DNA from: SURF-13 sp041695325
GTDB taxonomy: Bacteria; Pseudomonadota; Gammaproteobacteria; SURF-13
Length of the DNA stretch: 33,539 bases
Assembly: GCA_041695325.1 (NCBI GenBank)
Contig: JBGFRC010000020.1
Span: 1 to 33,539, forward strand
Reading direction: 5' to 3'
The notes below the pieces were generated by a model. That model did no database searches. It was not told the origin of the DNA and saw only the letters and a list, made by a program, of their open reading frames with translations. Position numbers and translations under genes: made by a program. This document shows, piece after piece, positions 22,989 through 31,939 of this stretch. How positions within the stretch are numbered: position 1 is the first letter of the stretch; each line of letters starts with the position of its first letter.

Positions 22989-24347
22989 TCAGCGCAACAC
23001 CTCCAGCGCCTCACTCAGCCGCTGCACGGCCATAATCTCCATTCCCTTGAAGCCCGACTTGGGCGCATTGGCCTTGGGCACGACGGCGCGCTTGAAGCCG
23101 TGCTTCAGCGCCTCGCGCAGGCGAGGCTCGCCGCTCTGCACCGGGCGGATCTCGCCCGCCAAACCCACCTCGCCAAACACCACCAGATCGGACGGCAGGG
23201 GGCGGTTGCGTAAACTGGACAGCGCCGCCAGCAATACAGCGAGATCGGCGGCGGTCTCGTTCACCCGCACCCCGCCCACCACGTTCACATACACATCCTG
23301 GTTGTACATGGCCACGCCGCTGTGGCGGTGCAACACCGCGAGCAGCATGGCAAGCCGGTTCTGATCCAGCCCCAGCGTGACGCGGCGCGGGTTGGCGCCC
23401 TGGCTTTCATCCACCAGCGCCTGCACCTCCACCAGGAGCGGCCGGCTGCCCTCGCGCGTGACCATGATGACGCTACCCGGCACCGGTTGTTCGTGGCGCG
23501 ACAGAAAAATCGCCGACGGGTTGCTCACCTCGCGCAGCCCCTTGTCGGTCATGGCGAACACGCCGAGCTCGTTCACCGCGCCGAAACGGTTCTTCACCGC
23601 GCGTATCAAACGAAACGTGCTGCCGCCGTCGCCTTCGAAGTACAGCACGGTGTCCACCATGTGCTCCAGCACGCGCGGCCCGGCGAGCGTACCTTCCTTG
23701 GTGACGTGTCCCACCAGAAACAGGGCGCAGTGCGCGTGCTTGGCGTAACGCACCAGTTGTGCGGCGCTTTCGCGCACCTGCGCCACCGAGCCCGGCGCGG
23801 ACTGCAGCAAATCGGTGTACAAGGTCTGAATCGAATCTATCACCATCACGCGCGGCTGTTCGCGCGCCGCCGCTTCCACTATGCGCTCCACCTGGGTCTC
23901 GGCCAGCAGACGCAACTCCCTGTCCGGCAGCCCCAGGCGCTGCGCGCGCACGCTGACTTGCTGCAGCGACTCTTCACCGGTGACATAAAGCGCCGGCAAG
24001 CGCTCATTTAAGGCCGCCAGCGTTTGCAGCAACAGCGTGGACTTGCCGATGCCGGGGTCGCCTCCGATCAGCACCACTGAACCGGCCACCAATCCGCCGC
24101 CCAGCACGCGATCCAGCTCGGCCACGCCGGTGGCGAGCCGCGCCTCGTCCTGATGCGGCACCTCGGCCATCTCGACTATGCGGGGCGCATCACCCTGCTG
24201 CGCATAACGCGCGCGGCGACCGGTGTCGCCTGCGACCAACGTCTCGGTGAGCGTGTTCCACGCGCCGCAGTCCGGACACTGCCCCGCCCACTTGGGGCTT
24301 TGCGCGCCGCAGGCGTTGCAGCTATAGAGCAGTTTATCCCTGGCCAT
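22989..24347 (-). CDS. radA: DNA repair protein RadA (Sms)
   Basis: A 452-residue RecA-like ATPase that drives branch migration of recombination intermediates. An N-terminal zinc finger has C10-x2-C13 and C24-x2-C27 (CNACG, CPDCG). Walker A is GGDPGIGKST (95-104), the RadA-specific KNRFG is at 252-256, and a Lon-protease-like C-terminal domain follows (about 280-450, ending VPKANAPKSGFKG and a short helix). The start ATG 24347 lies 1 nt after the alr stop. The longer frame to 24395 is rejected because the zinc finger begins at residue 10 from this ATG. Confidence 0.95.
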   Translation of the reverse strand: MARDKLLYSCNACGAQSPKWAGQCPDCGAWNTLTETLVAGDTGRRARYAQQGDAPRIVEMAEVPHQDEARLATGVAELDRVLGGGLVAGSVVLIGGDPGIGKSTLLLQTLAALNERLPALYVTGEESLQQVSVRAQRLGLPDRELRLLAETQVERIVEAAAREQPRVMVIDSIQTLYTDLLQSAPGSVAQVRESAAQLVRYAKHAHCALFLVGHVTKEGTLAGPRVLEHMVDTVLYFEGDGGSTFRLIRAVKNRFGAVNELGVFAMTDKGLREVSNPSAIFLSRHEQPVPGSVIMVTREGSRPLLVEVQALVDESQGANPRRVTLGLDQNRLAMLLAVLHRHSGVAMYNQDVYVNVVGGVRVNETAADLAVLLAALSSLRNRPLPSDLVVFGEVGLAGEIRPVQSGEPRLREALKHGFKRAVVPKANAPKSGFKGMEIMAVQRLSEALEVLR

Positions 24348-24348
24348 T

Positions 24349-25425
24349 TTATTCGACAAACGCCACCCGGCGCGCCACGCCGCACAGCAGCTCATAGGCT
24401 ATAGTGGAAGCACAGCGCGCCACCTCCTCCACCGCCAGGCCATCGCCCCACAACACCACCGGGTCGCCTATCCTGGCCTCTGGCTGCGCGCTCAAATCCA
24501 CCGTAATCATGTCCATCGAAACCCGCCCGATCAGCGGCGCACGCCGGCCGTTCACCAGCACCGGCGTGCCCGTTTGCGCATGACGCGGATAACCGTCGCC
24601 GTAGCCGATGGCGGCCACGCCGGTAAGCATGTCGCGCGGACAGACGTAACTGCCGCCGTAGCCGATGGCGTCGCCTTTTTTATTCCGGCGCAGCGCGATG
24701 AGGCGCGTGCTCAGCGTCATCACCGGGCGCAGGCCGTGCGCCTCGGCGCCGTCATACAAAAACGGCGAGACGCCGTACAGCATGATGCCGGGGCGCACCC
24801 AGTCGGCGTGGGTTTGCGGCCAGCCCATGATCCCTGCCGAGTTGGCGATGGAGCGCTCGCCCTCGATGCCCGCCAGCGCCGATTGGAAAACCTCCAGTTG
24901 ACGCAGGGTGGTCCGGTCGTTGCGATCATCGGCGTTGGCCAGATGAGTCATAAAGCGCAGCGGGCTGATGATCTTTTTTGAACGCCGCAGGCGCTGCACG
25001 ACGCGCGGGATCTCCGCGGGTACAAACCCCAGACGGTGCATACCGCTGTCGAGCTTCACCCACACCTTCACCGGCGGCAGATTTTCCGGCGCGTGTTCGA
25101 TCAGATCCACCTGAAAGGCATGATGCAGCACGAGGCTCAGATCCCGATGTGCGGCGGCGGAGAGTTGCGCGGCGTCGAGCACGCCTTCCAGCAAAACAAT
25201 GGGTTGGGTGACGCCCGCTGCGCGCAGGTTCAAGGCCTCCTCCACCCGCGCCACGCCGAAGGCGTCGGCGTCGTGCAGCGCGCGCGCCACGCGTAACATG
25301 CCGTGGCCGTATGCGTCGGCCTTGATGACGGCCATCACCCTGGCGCGCGGCGCCGCCGCGCGCGCGCACGCGAGATTGTGGCGCAGGGCGCCGAGATCAA
25401 TGCGCGCCTGCACCAGCGGCGTCAT
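24349..25425 (-). CDS. alr: Alanine racemase
   Basis: A 358-residue PLP enzyme that makes D-alanine for peptidoglycan. The PLP lysine is in MAVIKADAYGHG (K35), the second catalytic base tyrosine is in AIGYGGSY (Y256), and SMDMITVDLS and the TIM-barrel and C-terminal beta domains are intact. It lies 18 bp after dnaB and just before radA, a typical gammaproteobacterial order. The start is ATG 25425. Confidence 0.95.
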   Translation of the reverse strand: MTPLVQARIDLGALRHNLACARAAAPRARVMAVIKADAYGHGMLRVARALHDADAFGVARVEEALNLRAAGVTQPIVLLEGVLDAAQLSAAAHRDLSLVLHHAFQVDLIEHAPENLPPVKVWVKLDSGMHRLGFVPAEIPRVVQRLRRSKKIISPLRFMTHLANADDRNDRTTLRQLEVFQSALAGIEGERSIANSAGIMGWPQTHADWVRPGIMLYGVSPFLYDGAEAHGLRPVMTLSTRLIALRRNKKGDAIGYGGSYVCPRDMLTGVAAIGYGDGYPRHAQTGTPVLVNGRRAPLIGRVSMDMITVDLSAQPEARIGDPVVLWGDGLAVEEVARCASTIAYELLCGVARRVAFVE

Positions 25426-25443
25426 GCAATCCCTCGCATGCTG

Positions 25444-26829
25444 TTATGGATAGACGTTGGGAATGTAATTCTCGAAACGCGTGTACTGACCAAGGAAGGT
25501 GAGGCGCACCGTGCCGGTGGGACCGTTGCGCTGCTTGGCGATGGCGATCTCCGCGATGCCCTTATCCTTGCTGTCTTCGTTATAAACCTCGTCGCGGTAG
25601 ATGAACATGATGACGTCGGCATCCTGCTCGATGCTGCCGGACTCACGCAGGTCGGACATCACCGGGCGCTTGTTGGGACGCTGTTCCAGATTGCGATTCA
25701 GCTGTGACAGCGCGACCACGGGTACCTGCAACTCCTTGGCCAGGGCCTTGAGCGAGCGCGAAATCTCGGAAATTTCGTTGGTGCGCGTTTCCTGCGTGCC
25801 CGGCACCTGCATAAGTTGGAGGTAATCCACCACCACCATGCCGATGCTGTGCTCGCGCTTCAGTCGCCGCGCGCGCGCGCGCAGGTCGCCGGGCGACAGT
25901 GCGGGCGTGTCGTCTATGAAGATCGAGGTCTGGTCGAGGATGTTCACGGAAGAAGTCAGCCGCGGCCAGTCGTCGTCATCCAGCCTGCCGGTGCGCACCT
26001 TATGCTGGTCTATGCGTCCAAGCGAGGACATCATGCGCATGGTGAGCTGTTCCGCCGACATTTCCATGCTGAACACGACGACGGGTGTTTTCTCCTTGAT
26101 CGCCGCGTGTTCGGCGATGTTCATGGCGAAGCTGGTCTTGCCCATCGAGGGCCGTCCCGCGATGATAATGAGGTCGGTGTTTTGCAGCCCCGCCGTCATC
26201 TCGTCTATGTCGGTAAAACCGGAGGACACGCCGGTGAGCGCGCCACCCTGCTGCGAGAGCGTGTCTATGCGGTCCACCACGCGCACCAGCAGGTCTTTGA
26301 TCGCGCTGTAGCTGCGTCGGCCGCGTGCGCTGCCTTCGGCGATGCCGAATATCAGGCGTTCCGCCTGTTCCAGCAGTTCGGCGCTGTTGCGCCCTTCCGG
26401 CTGATAGGCCTGGGCGGCGATGTCGGTGCCGATGCGGATAAGCTGGCGCAGGATGGAACGCTCGCGCACGATTGCGGCATAGGCTTTGATGTTCGCCGCG
26501 CTGGGAGTGTTTTTAGCGAGGGTGGCAAGATAGGCAAGACCGCCCGCGTTATCCAGTTCCCGATGGCTGTCGAACCGCTCGGAAAGGGTTACCACGTCAT
26601 AAGGCTGCGAGCGCTCGGCGAGATCGGAGATGGCGCGGAAGATGAGGCGATGATCGCGCCGGTAGAAATCTTCTTCCCGCACCAGGTCCGCGATGTCGTC
26701 CCAGGCGCGGTTGTCGAGCATGAGGCCGCCCAGCACCGACTGCTCGGCCTCAATGGAATGAGGCGGCGTCTTGAGCTGCGCGGTTTCGGCGTCAAGGTCT
26801 CGCGCAAGCGAATAGACCAACTCTTGCAT
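25444..26829 (-). CDS. dnaB: Replicative DNA helicase DnaB
   Basis: A 461-residue hexameric 5'-3' helicase of the replication fork. The N-terminal primase-interacting domain covers 20-125 (PPHSIEAEQSVLGGLMLDN), followed by a linker and a RecA-like ATPase with Walker A GRPSMGKTS (225-233), VVVDYLQLM (motif H3) and MSDLRESGSIEQDAD (motif H4). No intein is present. ATG 26829 has a strong AAAGGAGA site. It is downstream of rplI by 71 bp. Confidence 0.96.
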   Translation of the reverse strand: MQELVYSLARDLDAETAQLKTPPHSIEAEQSVLGGLMLDNRAWDDIADLVREEDFYRRDHRLIFRAISDLAERSQPYDVVTLSERFDSHRELDNAGGLAYLATLAKNTPSAANIKAYAAIVRERSILRQLIRIGTDIAAQAYQPEGRNSAELLEQAERLIFGIAEGSARGRRSYSAIKDLLVRVVDRIDTLSQQGGALTGVSSGFTDIDEMTAGLQNTDLIIIAGRPSMGKTSFAMNIAEHAAIKEKTPVVVFSMEMSAEQLTMRMMSSLGRIDQHKVRTGRLDDDDWPRLTSSVNILDQTSIFIDDTPALSPGDLRARARRLKREHSIGMVVVDYLQLMQVPGTQETRTNEISEISRSLKALAKELQVPVVALSQLNRNLEQRPNKRPVMSDLRESGSIEQDADVIMFIYRDEVYNEDSKDKGIAEIAIAKQRNGPTGTVRLTFLGQYTRFENYIPNVYP

Positions 26830-26900
26830 GCGTCTCCTTTCCAGCTTGGGGCGTGGGACACGCGTCGTGCAGGGCCCCGCGATGCTAACGACGCGTTACG

Positions 26901-27353
26901 CTACGCCTCAGGCGCGATCACTACTGTGATCTGCACATTGACATCGGGGTGCAGATGAATGCCAACTTCATATTCACCCACCATACGCAGCGGGCCGGCG
27001 GGCAAACGCACTTCCTGTTTTTCAATCCTGACGCCGGCCCGGGTGGTCGTCTCGGCAATGTCCACCGTGCCCACCGACCCGAACAGCTTGCCTTCCTCGC
27101 CCGCCTTGGCGGTGATCGTCACCTTGCCCAAGGCGCGCAACGCCTCGGCGCGCTGCTTAGCCGCCTCCAGCGCCTCCCCGGCCGCCTGCTCCAGTTCCGC
27201 GCGCCGCTGCTCGAACTTCTTCAGATTCTGCGCCGTCGCGGGCGCGGCCTTGCCGCGCGGGATGAGATAATTTCTGCCGTAGCCGGGCCGCACGGAAACC
27301 TTGTCGCCGAGGTTGCCCAGGTTATGCACCTTTTCCAATAAAATGACGTCCAT
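26901..27353 (-). CDS. rplI: 50S ribosomal protein L9
   Basis: A 150-residue protein with the L9 N-terminal signature MDVILLEKVHNLGNLGDKV and VRPGYGRNYLIPRGKA. A long central helix (AELEQAAGEALEAAKQRAEA) and the C-terminal rRNA-binding lobe follow. The ribosome site is AGGAT near ATG 27353. It is part of the rpsF-rpsR-rplI operon. Confidence 0.96.
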   Translation of the reverse strand: MDVILLEKVHNLGNLGDKVSVRPGYGRNYLIPRGKAAPATAQNLKKFEQRRAELEQAAGEALEAAKQRAEALRALGKVTITAKAGEEGKLFGSVGTVDIAETTTRAGVRIEKQEVRLPAGPLRMVGEYEVGIHLHPDVNVQITVVIAPEA

Positions 27354-27379
27354 GATCCAATCCTCAATCGTTCACGCGC

Positions 27380-27604
27380 TTAGTGCGAGTCAGAGTAGGG
27401 CAGCAAGGCCAGGAAGCGCGCGCGCTTGATGGCCTTGTTGAGCTGTCGCTGGTAGCGCGACTTGGTGCCGGTGATGCGGCACGGCACGATCTTGCCGGTC
27501 TCGCCGACGTAATTTTTCAGAATCGCGAGGTCCTTGTAATCAACCTCCTTGATGCCTTCCGCGGTGAAGCGGCAATATTTCCTGCGCCGGAAAAAACGTG
27601 ACAT
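27380..27604 (-). CDS. rpsR: 30S ribosomal protein S18
   Basis: A 74-residue protein, SRFFRRRKYCRFTAEGIKEV and KDLAILKNYV through KRARFLALLPYSDSH, all standard S18. The ATG at 27604 overlaps the rpsF stop region (TGACATG), preceded by GGGAGG. priB, which E. coli carries between rpsF and rpsR, is absent here. Confidence 0.96.
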   Translation of the reverse strand: MSRFFRRRKYCRFTAEGIKEVDYKDLAILKNYVGETGKIVPCRITGTKSRYQRQLNKAIKRARFLALLPYSDSH

Positions 27605-27605
27605 G

Positions 27606-28031
27606 TCAGCCTCCCTGAGCCTGCGCGGCCTCAGCCGGCTCTTCATCCACCCTCTCGATCCCGATCCCTTCCGTCTCTTCGCTCTCATCTGACCGGGTAC
27701 GGTCGCGCTCATCCTTGGCCTTGAGCATGGCGGAGGGCTCGGTGATCGCGCGCTCGCAATTAATCACCAGGTTACGGATCACGGCGTCGTTGAAGCGGAA
27801 CGCGCTGGTCAGCTCACTCAGGCTTTCCTGGCCGCACTCGATGTTCATCAGCACGTAGTGCGCCTTGTAGACTTTATGGATGGGATAGGCCAGCGGACGC
27901 CGGCCCCAGTCTTCGAGGCGGTGGATGCGCCCGCCTTTGCCCTCGATCATGGCGCGGTAGCGCTCGATCATGGCGGGCACCTGCTCGCTCTGGTCAGGGT
28001 GGACCAGAAACACGATTTCATAGTGTCGCAT
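27606..28031 (-). CDS. rpsF: 30S ribosomal protein S6
   Basis: A 141-residue protein. The core MRHYEIVFLVHPDQSEQVPA and the strand KAHYVLMNIE are typical S6. The last 35 residues are an acidic Glu/Asp-rich tail of variable type. AAGGAAAG lies before ATG 28031. A candidate S6:S18 leader hairpin and promoter are upstream. It heads the rpsF-rpsR-rplI-dnaB-alr-radA run. Confidence 0.96.
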   Translation of the reverse strand: MRHYEIVFLVHPDQSEQVPAMIERYRAMIEGKGGRIHRLEDWGRRPLAYPIHKVYKAHYVLMNIECGQESLSELTSAFRFNDAVIRNLVINCERAITEPSAMLKAKDERDRTRSDESEETEGIGIERVDEEPAEAAQAQGG

Positions 28032-28053
28032 TAACTTTCCTTATGGCCATAAA

Positions 28054-28076
28054 GCCTCCCGCCCGGGCGGTGAGGC
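28054..28076 (-). promoter_or_regulatory. Candidate S6:S18-binding leader hairpin of rpsF
   Basis: On the minus strand the leader reads GCCTC-A-CCGC-CCGG-GCGG-GAGGC: a 5-bp stem, a bulged A, a 4-bp stem and a CCGG loop. Known rpsF leaders bind the S6-S18 dimer through a hairpin exposing a CCG triplet. The CCG within the loop and the position 22 nt before the rpsF start fit that, but the alternative self-complementary pairing of CCGCCCGGGCGG is also possible. Confidence 0.4.
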
Positions 28077-28099
28077 AAGGATTGACATCTAGTTTAAAC

Positions 28100-28128
28100 A
28101 TTTTAACTGAAAATCTGCTGCAAGAAAA
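28100..28128 (-). promoter_or_regulatory. Candidate promoter of the rpsF operon
   Basis: On the minus strand TTTTCT (28128-28123), a 17-bp spacer and TAAAAT (28105-28100) lie about 70 bp before rpsF. The -10 is good and the -35 is weak. Start-site data are needed to confirm it. Confidence 0.35.
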
Positions 28129-28147
28129 GCGCCGCAGGGAACGGTTC

Positions 28148-28888
28148 TCAGCCGCGCTGGCGCGCGGCCTCGAACAGGCACACCGCGGCGGCCACCGACA
28201 CGTTCAGGCTTTGCACCGTGCCGCGCATGGGAATGCGCACCAGCGCGTCGCAGTGTTCGCGCGTGAGGCGGCGCATGCCTTTGCCTTCGGCGCCGAGGAC
28301 AAGCGCCAGCGGAAGGCGCAGATCGGCGTCATAGAGCGAGGCCTCGGCCTCGCCGTCGGCGCCGATCAGCCAGAGGCCGGCGTCTTTCAGACCGCGCAGG
28401 GTGCGCGCGAGGTTGGTAACCTGAATGAACGGCACAGTCTCGGCCGCGCCGCTCGCCACCTTGCTCGCCACCGGGGTGAGGCCCGCGGCGCGGGCGCGAG
28501 GCACGATCACCGCGTGCGCCCCCGCGGCGTCGGCGCTGCGCAGGCAGGCGCCCACATTGTGCGGGTCCTGTACGCCATCCAGCACCAGGAGCAGCGCGGG
28601 TTCGGCGAATTTTTCGAGCAGGAAGGGAAGGTCGTGTTCGCTGTAGGCGGGCCGGCTGTTGCAAAACGCCAGCACGCCCTGATGACGCGCACCGGGCACG
28701 GTTTTATCCAGCTCGCCCTGCGCCACCTGGCGCACCGGCACGCCGGCCTCACGCGCGGATTGAATCAGCGTCCGCATGCGCGCATCGCGCCGCGCCGCAT
28801 CCACCCACAGCTCGATCGGTTTATTCCGTCCATGCGCGAGCGCGGCGGAGATCGCGTGCAGGCCGTAGATGATAATGCGTTCGGACAT
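28148..28888 (-). CDS. rlmB: 23S rRNA (guanosine(2251)-2'-O)-methyltransferase RlmB
   Basis: A 246-residue SpoU/TrmH-family (SPOUT) enzyme that uses SAM to methylate G2251 of 23S rRNA. The N-terminal substrate-binding domain (about 1-75) is followed by the knotted catalytic domain with LVLDGVQDPHNVGACLRSAD (motif 1), VLGAEGKGMRRLTREHCD (motif 2) and RIPMRGTVQSLNVSVAAAVC (motif 3). It starts 5 bp after the rnr stop, as in many gammaproteobacteria. Confidence 0.95.
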   Translation of the reverse strand: MSERIIIYGLHAISAALAHGRNKPIELWVDAARRDARMRTLIQSAREAGVPVRQVAQGELDKTVPGARHQGVLAFCNSRPAYSEHDLPFLLEKFAEPALLLVLDGVQDPHNVGACLRSADAAGAHAVIVPRARAAGLTPVASKVASGAAETVPFIQVTNLARTLRGLKDAGLWLIGADGEAEASLYDADLRLPLALVLGAEGKGMRRLTREHCDALVRIPMRGTVQSLNVSVAAAVCLFEAARQRG

Positions 28889-28893
28889 AGGCG

Positions 28894-31119
28894 TCAGCGC
28901 CGTTTGCGCTTTTTCCCGGTCTTGCCGCCTTTCCGCCCCTCAGCGATTTCAAAGTCTATCTTTTTATCGTCCAGATCAACGCGCATCACCTTGACCCGCA
29001 CCTTGTCGCCCAGACGATACACGGTGCGGGTGCGTTCGCCCGCCAGCCGGTAATGGACGGGATCAAAGTGGTAATAATCGCTGGGGAGCGAAGTCACGTG
29101 CACCAGCCCTTCCACGTAGATGTCCTTGAGCTCCACGAACAGGCCGAAGCTGGTCACGCCGGTTACGATGCCCTCGAAGACCTCGCCGATCTTGTCCATC
29201 ATGTACTCGCACTTGAGCCAGGTGACGGCGTCGCGCGTAGCGTCGTCGGCGCGGCGCTCGCTCATCGAGCAGTGCTCCCCAACCGTGTGCAGCGTGGCCG
29301 GATCATGCGCGAATTTCTCCACCGGCTTGCCCGCGAGCTTGTGGCGGATGGCGCGGTGCACGACGAGATCGGGGTAGCGCCGTATGGGCGAGGTAAAGTG
29401 GGCGTAGCTCTCCAGGGCGAGGCCGAAGTGGCCGCTGTTCACCGGGCTGTACACCGCCTGGGCCAGGCTGCGCAGCAGCACGGTTTGAATCAGATGCGCG
29501 TCGGGACGCTCGCGCACGCTGGCGAGCAATTTCGCGTAGTGCCTGGGCTCAGGTTGCCCGCCTCCGCCCAGGCTCAGGCCCAGCTCGCCGAGAAAGGCGC
29601 GCAGGTCCGCGAGCTTCTGTTCATCGGGACCCTGGTGTACGCGGTACAACCCCGGCATGTCGTGTTGCAGTAAAAACTCCCCCGCGCACACGTTGGCGGA
29701 GATCATGCACTCTTCGATCAGCTTGTGCGCGTCGTTGCGCGTCACGGGCATGATTTTCTCGATCTTGCGCTCGGCGCCGAACACGATGCGCGTCTCGGTG
29801 GTTTCAAAGTCTATCGCGCCGCGCCTCTCACGCGCCGTGCGCAACGCCTGATACAACGCGTAGAGTTCACGCAGGTGCGGCAACAACGAGGAATAGTTGG
29901 CGCACAGCGCCGCGTCGCCCTCGACCAGCATGGCGGCGACCTCGTCGTAGGTCAGCCGCGCGTGCGAACGCATCACGCCTTCGAAAAAGCGGTGCATTTT
30001 TATCCGTCCCGCGGCGTCTATTTCCATCTCGCATACCATGCACAGGCGATCCACGTGCGGATTGAGCGAGCACAATCCGTTGGAGAGCGCCTCCGGCAGC
30101 ATGGGGATCACGCGCTGCGGAAAATACACCGAGTTGCCGCGCCTCCGCGCCTCCTCATCGAGCGCCGTAACGGGCCGCACATAGGACGACACATCCGCGA
30201 TAGCCACCAGCAAACGCCAATGCTTGCCGAGCCGCTCGCAAAACACCGCGTCATCGAAGTCGCGCGCATCCGCACCGTCTATGGTGACCAGCGGCAGCGC
30301 GCGGATGTCCTGGCGCGCGCGTTTGGCGTGTTCCGGCACCTCCGGCGCCAGGACGGCGATTTCCTGTTCTACCTCGGCCGGCCACAGGTACGGCAGATTG
30401 TGGGCGCGGATCGCCACGTCTATCTCCATACCCGGCGCCATGTGTGCGCCCAGGATTTCCACCACCCTGCCCACCGGTTGCGCGCGCGTGCTGGGCTGGG
30501 CCACGATCTCGGCCACCACGATCTGCCCGTGCCGCGCCAGCCCCTGTTCATCGGCCGGTAGGATGATGTCCTGGCTGATGCGCTTGTTGTCGGGCGTGAC
30601 AAAGCCCACGCCGCGCTCCAGATAAAACCGGCCCACCACGCGCGCAGTATTGCGCTCCAGCACCTCCACCACCGCACCCTCGCGCCGGCCGCGCCGGTCT
30701 ATACCGGTCACGCTCACCACCGCGCGGTCGCCGTGCAGCAGGGCGCGCATCTGGTGCGCCGGGAGAAACACGTCTTCGCCGCCCTCGTCCGGGACCAGAA
30801 ATCCATAACCGTCGGGGTGACCGATGACGCGCCCGCGCACCAGGTCCATCTTGGCGGCCACGCCGTAGTCGCCGCGCCGGTTGCGGACCAGCTGGCCATC
30901 GCGCTCCATGGCCTTGAGGCGGCGGCTCAAGGCGTCCCGATCGCGCTCGCTTCGAATGCCAAGATCGCGGGCGATCTGCTCCGGGCCGAGCGGCATGGCG
31001 CGTGCGGCGAGGCATTGCAGGATAAACTCGCGGCTGGGGATGGGGTGTTCGTACTTCTCCGCTTCGCGCCGGGCGTAAGGGTCAGGGCGAGATTGGGTGT
31101 TTCTGGATTTCCTTGTCAT
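28894..31119 (-). CDS. rnr: Ribonuclease R
   Basis: A 741-residue 3'-5' exoribonuclease. N-terminal HTH and cold-shock domains (about 27-210, including GHPDGYGFLVPDEGGEDVFL) are followed by an RNB catalytic domain with the metal-binding cluster DGADARDFDDAV (D281, D287, D289, D290). The C-terminal S1 domain (IVTGVTSFGLFVELKDIYVE) ends in a basic tail (RKGGKTGKKRKRR), which in RNase R helps duplex RNA degradation. It lies divergent from tRNA-Leu across 54 bp that contain the inverted repeat GTAAAG/CTTTAC (31141-31158). Start ATG 31119. Confidence 0.95.
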   Translation of the reverse strand: MTRKSRNTQSRPDPYARREAEKYEHPIPSREFILQCLAARAMPLGPEQIARDLGIRSERDRDALSRRLKAMERDGQLVRNRRGDYGVAAKMDLVRGRVIGHPDGYGFLVPDEGGEDVFLPAHQMRALLHGDRAVVSVTGIDRRGRREGAVVEVLERNTARVVGRFYLERGVGFVTPDNKRISQDIILPADEQGLARHGQIVVAEIVAQPSTRAQPVGRVVEILGAHMAPGMEIDVAIRAHNLPYLWPAEVEQEIAVLAPEVPEHAKRARQDIRALPLVTIDGADARDFDDAVFCERLGKHWRLLVAIADVSSYVRPVTALDEEARRRGNSVYFPQRVIPMLPEALSNGLCSLNPHVDRLCMVCEMEIDAAGRIKMHRFFEGVMRSHARLTYDEVAAMLVEGDAALCANYSSLLPHLRELYALYQALRTARERRGAIDFETTETRIVFGAERKIEKIMPVTRNDAHKLIEECMISANVCAGEFLLQHDMPGLYRVHQGPDEQKLADLRAFLGELGLSLGGGGQPEPRHYAKLLASVRERPDAHLIQTVLLRSLAQAVYSPVNSGHFGLALESYAHFTSPIRRYPDLVVHRAIRHKLAGKPVEKFAHDPATLHTVGEHCSMSERRADDATRDAVTWLKCEYMMDKIGEVFEGIVTGVTSFGLFVELKDIYVEGLVHVTSLPSDYYHFDPVHYRLAGERTRTVYRLGDKVRVKVMRVDLDDKKIDFEIAEGRKGGKTGKKRKRR

Positions 31120-31173
31120 TGAAAAATAAGTCGCGGTAGAGTAAAGTGCGCGCTTTACCGGCCCTCCTGATAT

Positions 31174-31260
31174 GCCGAGGTGGCGGAATTGGTAGACGCG
31201 CTAGTTTCAGGTACTAGTGGTGGAAACACCGTGGGGGTTCAAGTCCTCTCCTCGGCACCA
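31174..31260 (+). tRNA. tRNA-Leu (anticodon CAG)
   Basis: An 87-nt type II tRNA with encoded CCA. The acceptor is GCCGAGG/CCTCGGC. The D arm has GGAATTGGTAGAC and the anticodon stem CTAGT/ACTAG with loop TTCAGGT. A long variable arm (GGTGGAAACACC) and GGGTTCAAGTCC T-arm follow. It has the standard gammaproteobacterial sequence. It is located beside rnr, a usual neighbourhood, and is also a possible integration site for the accessory DNA that follows. Confidence 0.97.
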
Positions 31261-31297
31261 GATTTATATAGCCTATCACAGGCTCCCCATAAACCAC

Positions 31298-31328
31298 AAA
31301 AAGCATTTATTTTTCAATGCTTTTTTTT
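31298..31328 (+). terminator. Rho-independent terminator of tRNA-Leu
   Basis: AAAAAGCATT pairs with AATGCTTTTT around TTATTTTTC and runs into eight consecutive Ts at 31321-31328. It lies 37 nt after the tRNA 3' end. Confidence 0.75.
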
Positions 31329-31575
31329 ATTTAACCTATACTCTTCGCCTTGTCCCTGATTGTCTCTCATGGTCATAAAAATGGAGCGTGGGTGGAGTGC
31401 GAAATCGGACACTTCTGAAAGTGAATTCGGTTCAACCAAGCCCGCCCTTTGACCTTATAACACAAAAGCAACATCTACTCTTTGTTCCACAACTGTTCAT
31501 TGCCCAGGCCCTGGACCGCAATGCAAGACGACGTTCGAAGCGATGAGGAAAAGTGCTTAACCGGGGGACCAGATC
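31329..31575. other. Unassigned stretch between tRNA-Leu terminator and IS remnant
   Basis: About 250 bp with no credible ORF. A lower-GC half (31329-31400) is followed by GGTGGAGTGCGAAATCGGAC and ACACTTCTGAAAGTG, possibly the end of another mobile element. The 3' part fuses in frame with the truncated orfB reading, but its residues do not match an IS3 transposase. Confidence 0.4.
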
Positions 31576-31653
31576 ACGTGAGGCGCGCAGGACTCGGCAC
31601 ATCGTTGCGATGCGAAATTCCTTGCGATGCGCCTTCATGAAGGCGTACTTTAC
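31576..31653 (-). pseudogene. IS3-family transposase OrfB, N-terminal fragment
   Basis: VKYAFMKAHRKEFRIATMCR-VLRASR matches the start of IS3 OrfB up to the SR of the usual SRSGYYAW. The sequence then departs into unrelated DNA. The integrase catalytic core is missing. Confidence 0.75.
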
Positions 31654-31937
31654 TCGGGCTCGCGCGCAAAGTACGCGGCCGCCTTTTTTAGAATATCGCG
31701 CTCCTCCTTCGTGCGCTGCAGCTCCCCGCGTAGCTTGAGGATCTCACTCTTGGCCGCGATCAGTTCTTGTGAATGCCGCTTACGCTTGTTCGGGGTAACT
31801 GCCTACACCCATTTGTACCAGCTATGGACGGACACACCAAGGCGCTCGGCCACCTCGGCAACCGCATAACCTCGCTCCGTAATTTGTCGAGCGGCTTCGT
31901 CTTTGAACTCCGGGTATGACTGGGTGTTCCTCCTAAT
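31650..31937 (-). pseudogene. IS3-family transposase OrfA, inactivated
   Basis: It reads RRNTQSYPEFKDEAARQITE and GYAVAEVAERLGVSVHSWYK through KRHSQELIAAKSEILKLRGE to KKAAAYFAREPE, a helix-turn-helix plus leucine-zipper OrfA of IS3 type, about 95 codons. An in-frame TAG at 31803-31805 (after WYKWV) breaks it, and the first codon is ATT rather than ATG. Both defects indicate decay. Confidence 0.8.
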
Positions 31938-31939
31938 GC

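Larger units (their letters stand above)
31576..31937 (-). mobile_element. Decayed IS3-family insertion sequence
   Basis: On the minus strand, an orfA-like frame (31650-31937) is followed in a -1 register by the beginning of orfB (31576-31653), the classical IS3 arrangement. orfB is cut after about 26 codons, so the entire DDE catalytic core is absent. No clear terminal inverted repeats were found. The element abuts the PepSY gene, whose stop lies at 31940. Confidence 0.8.

Noticed and set aside
28081..28110. TTGACA on the plus strand at 28082-28087
   Set aside because: A consensus -35 but no suitable -10 at 17 bp and no plus-strand gene follows; rlmB is on the minus strand.
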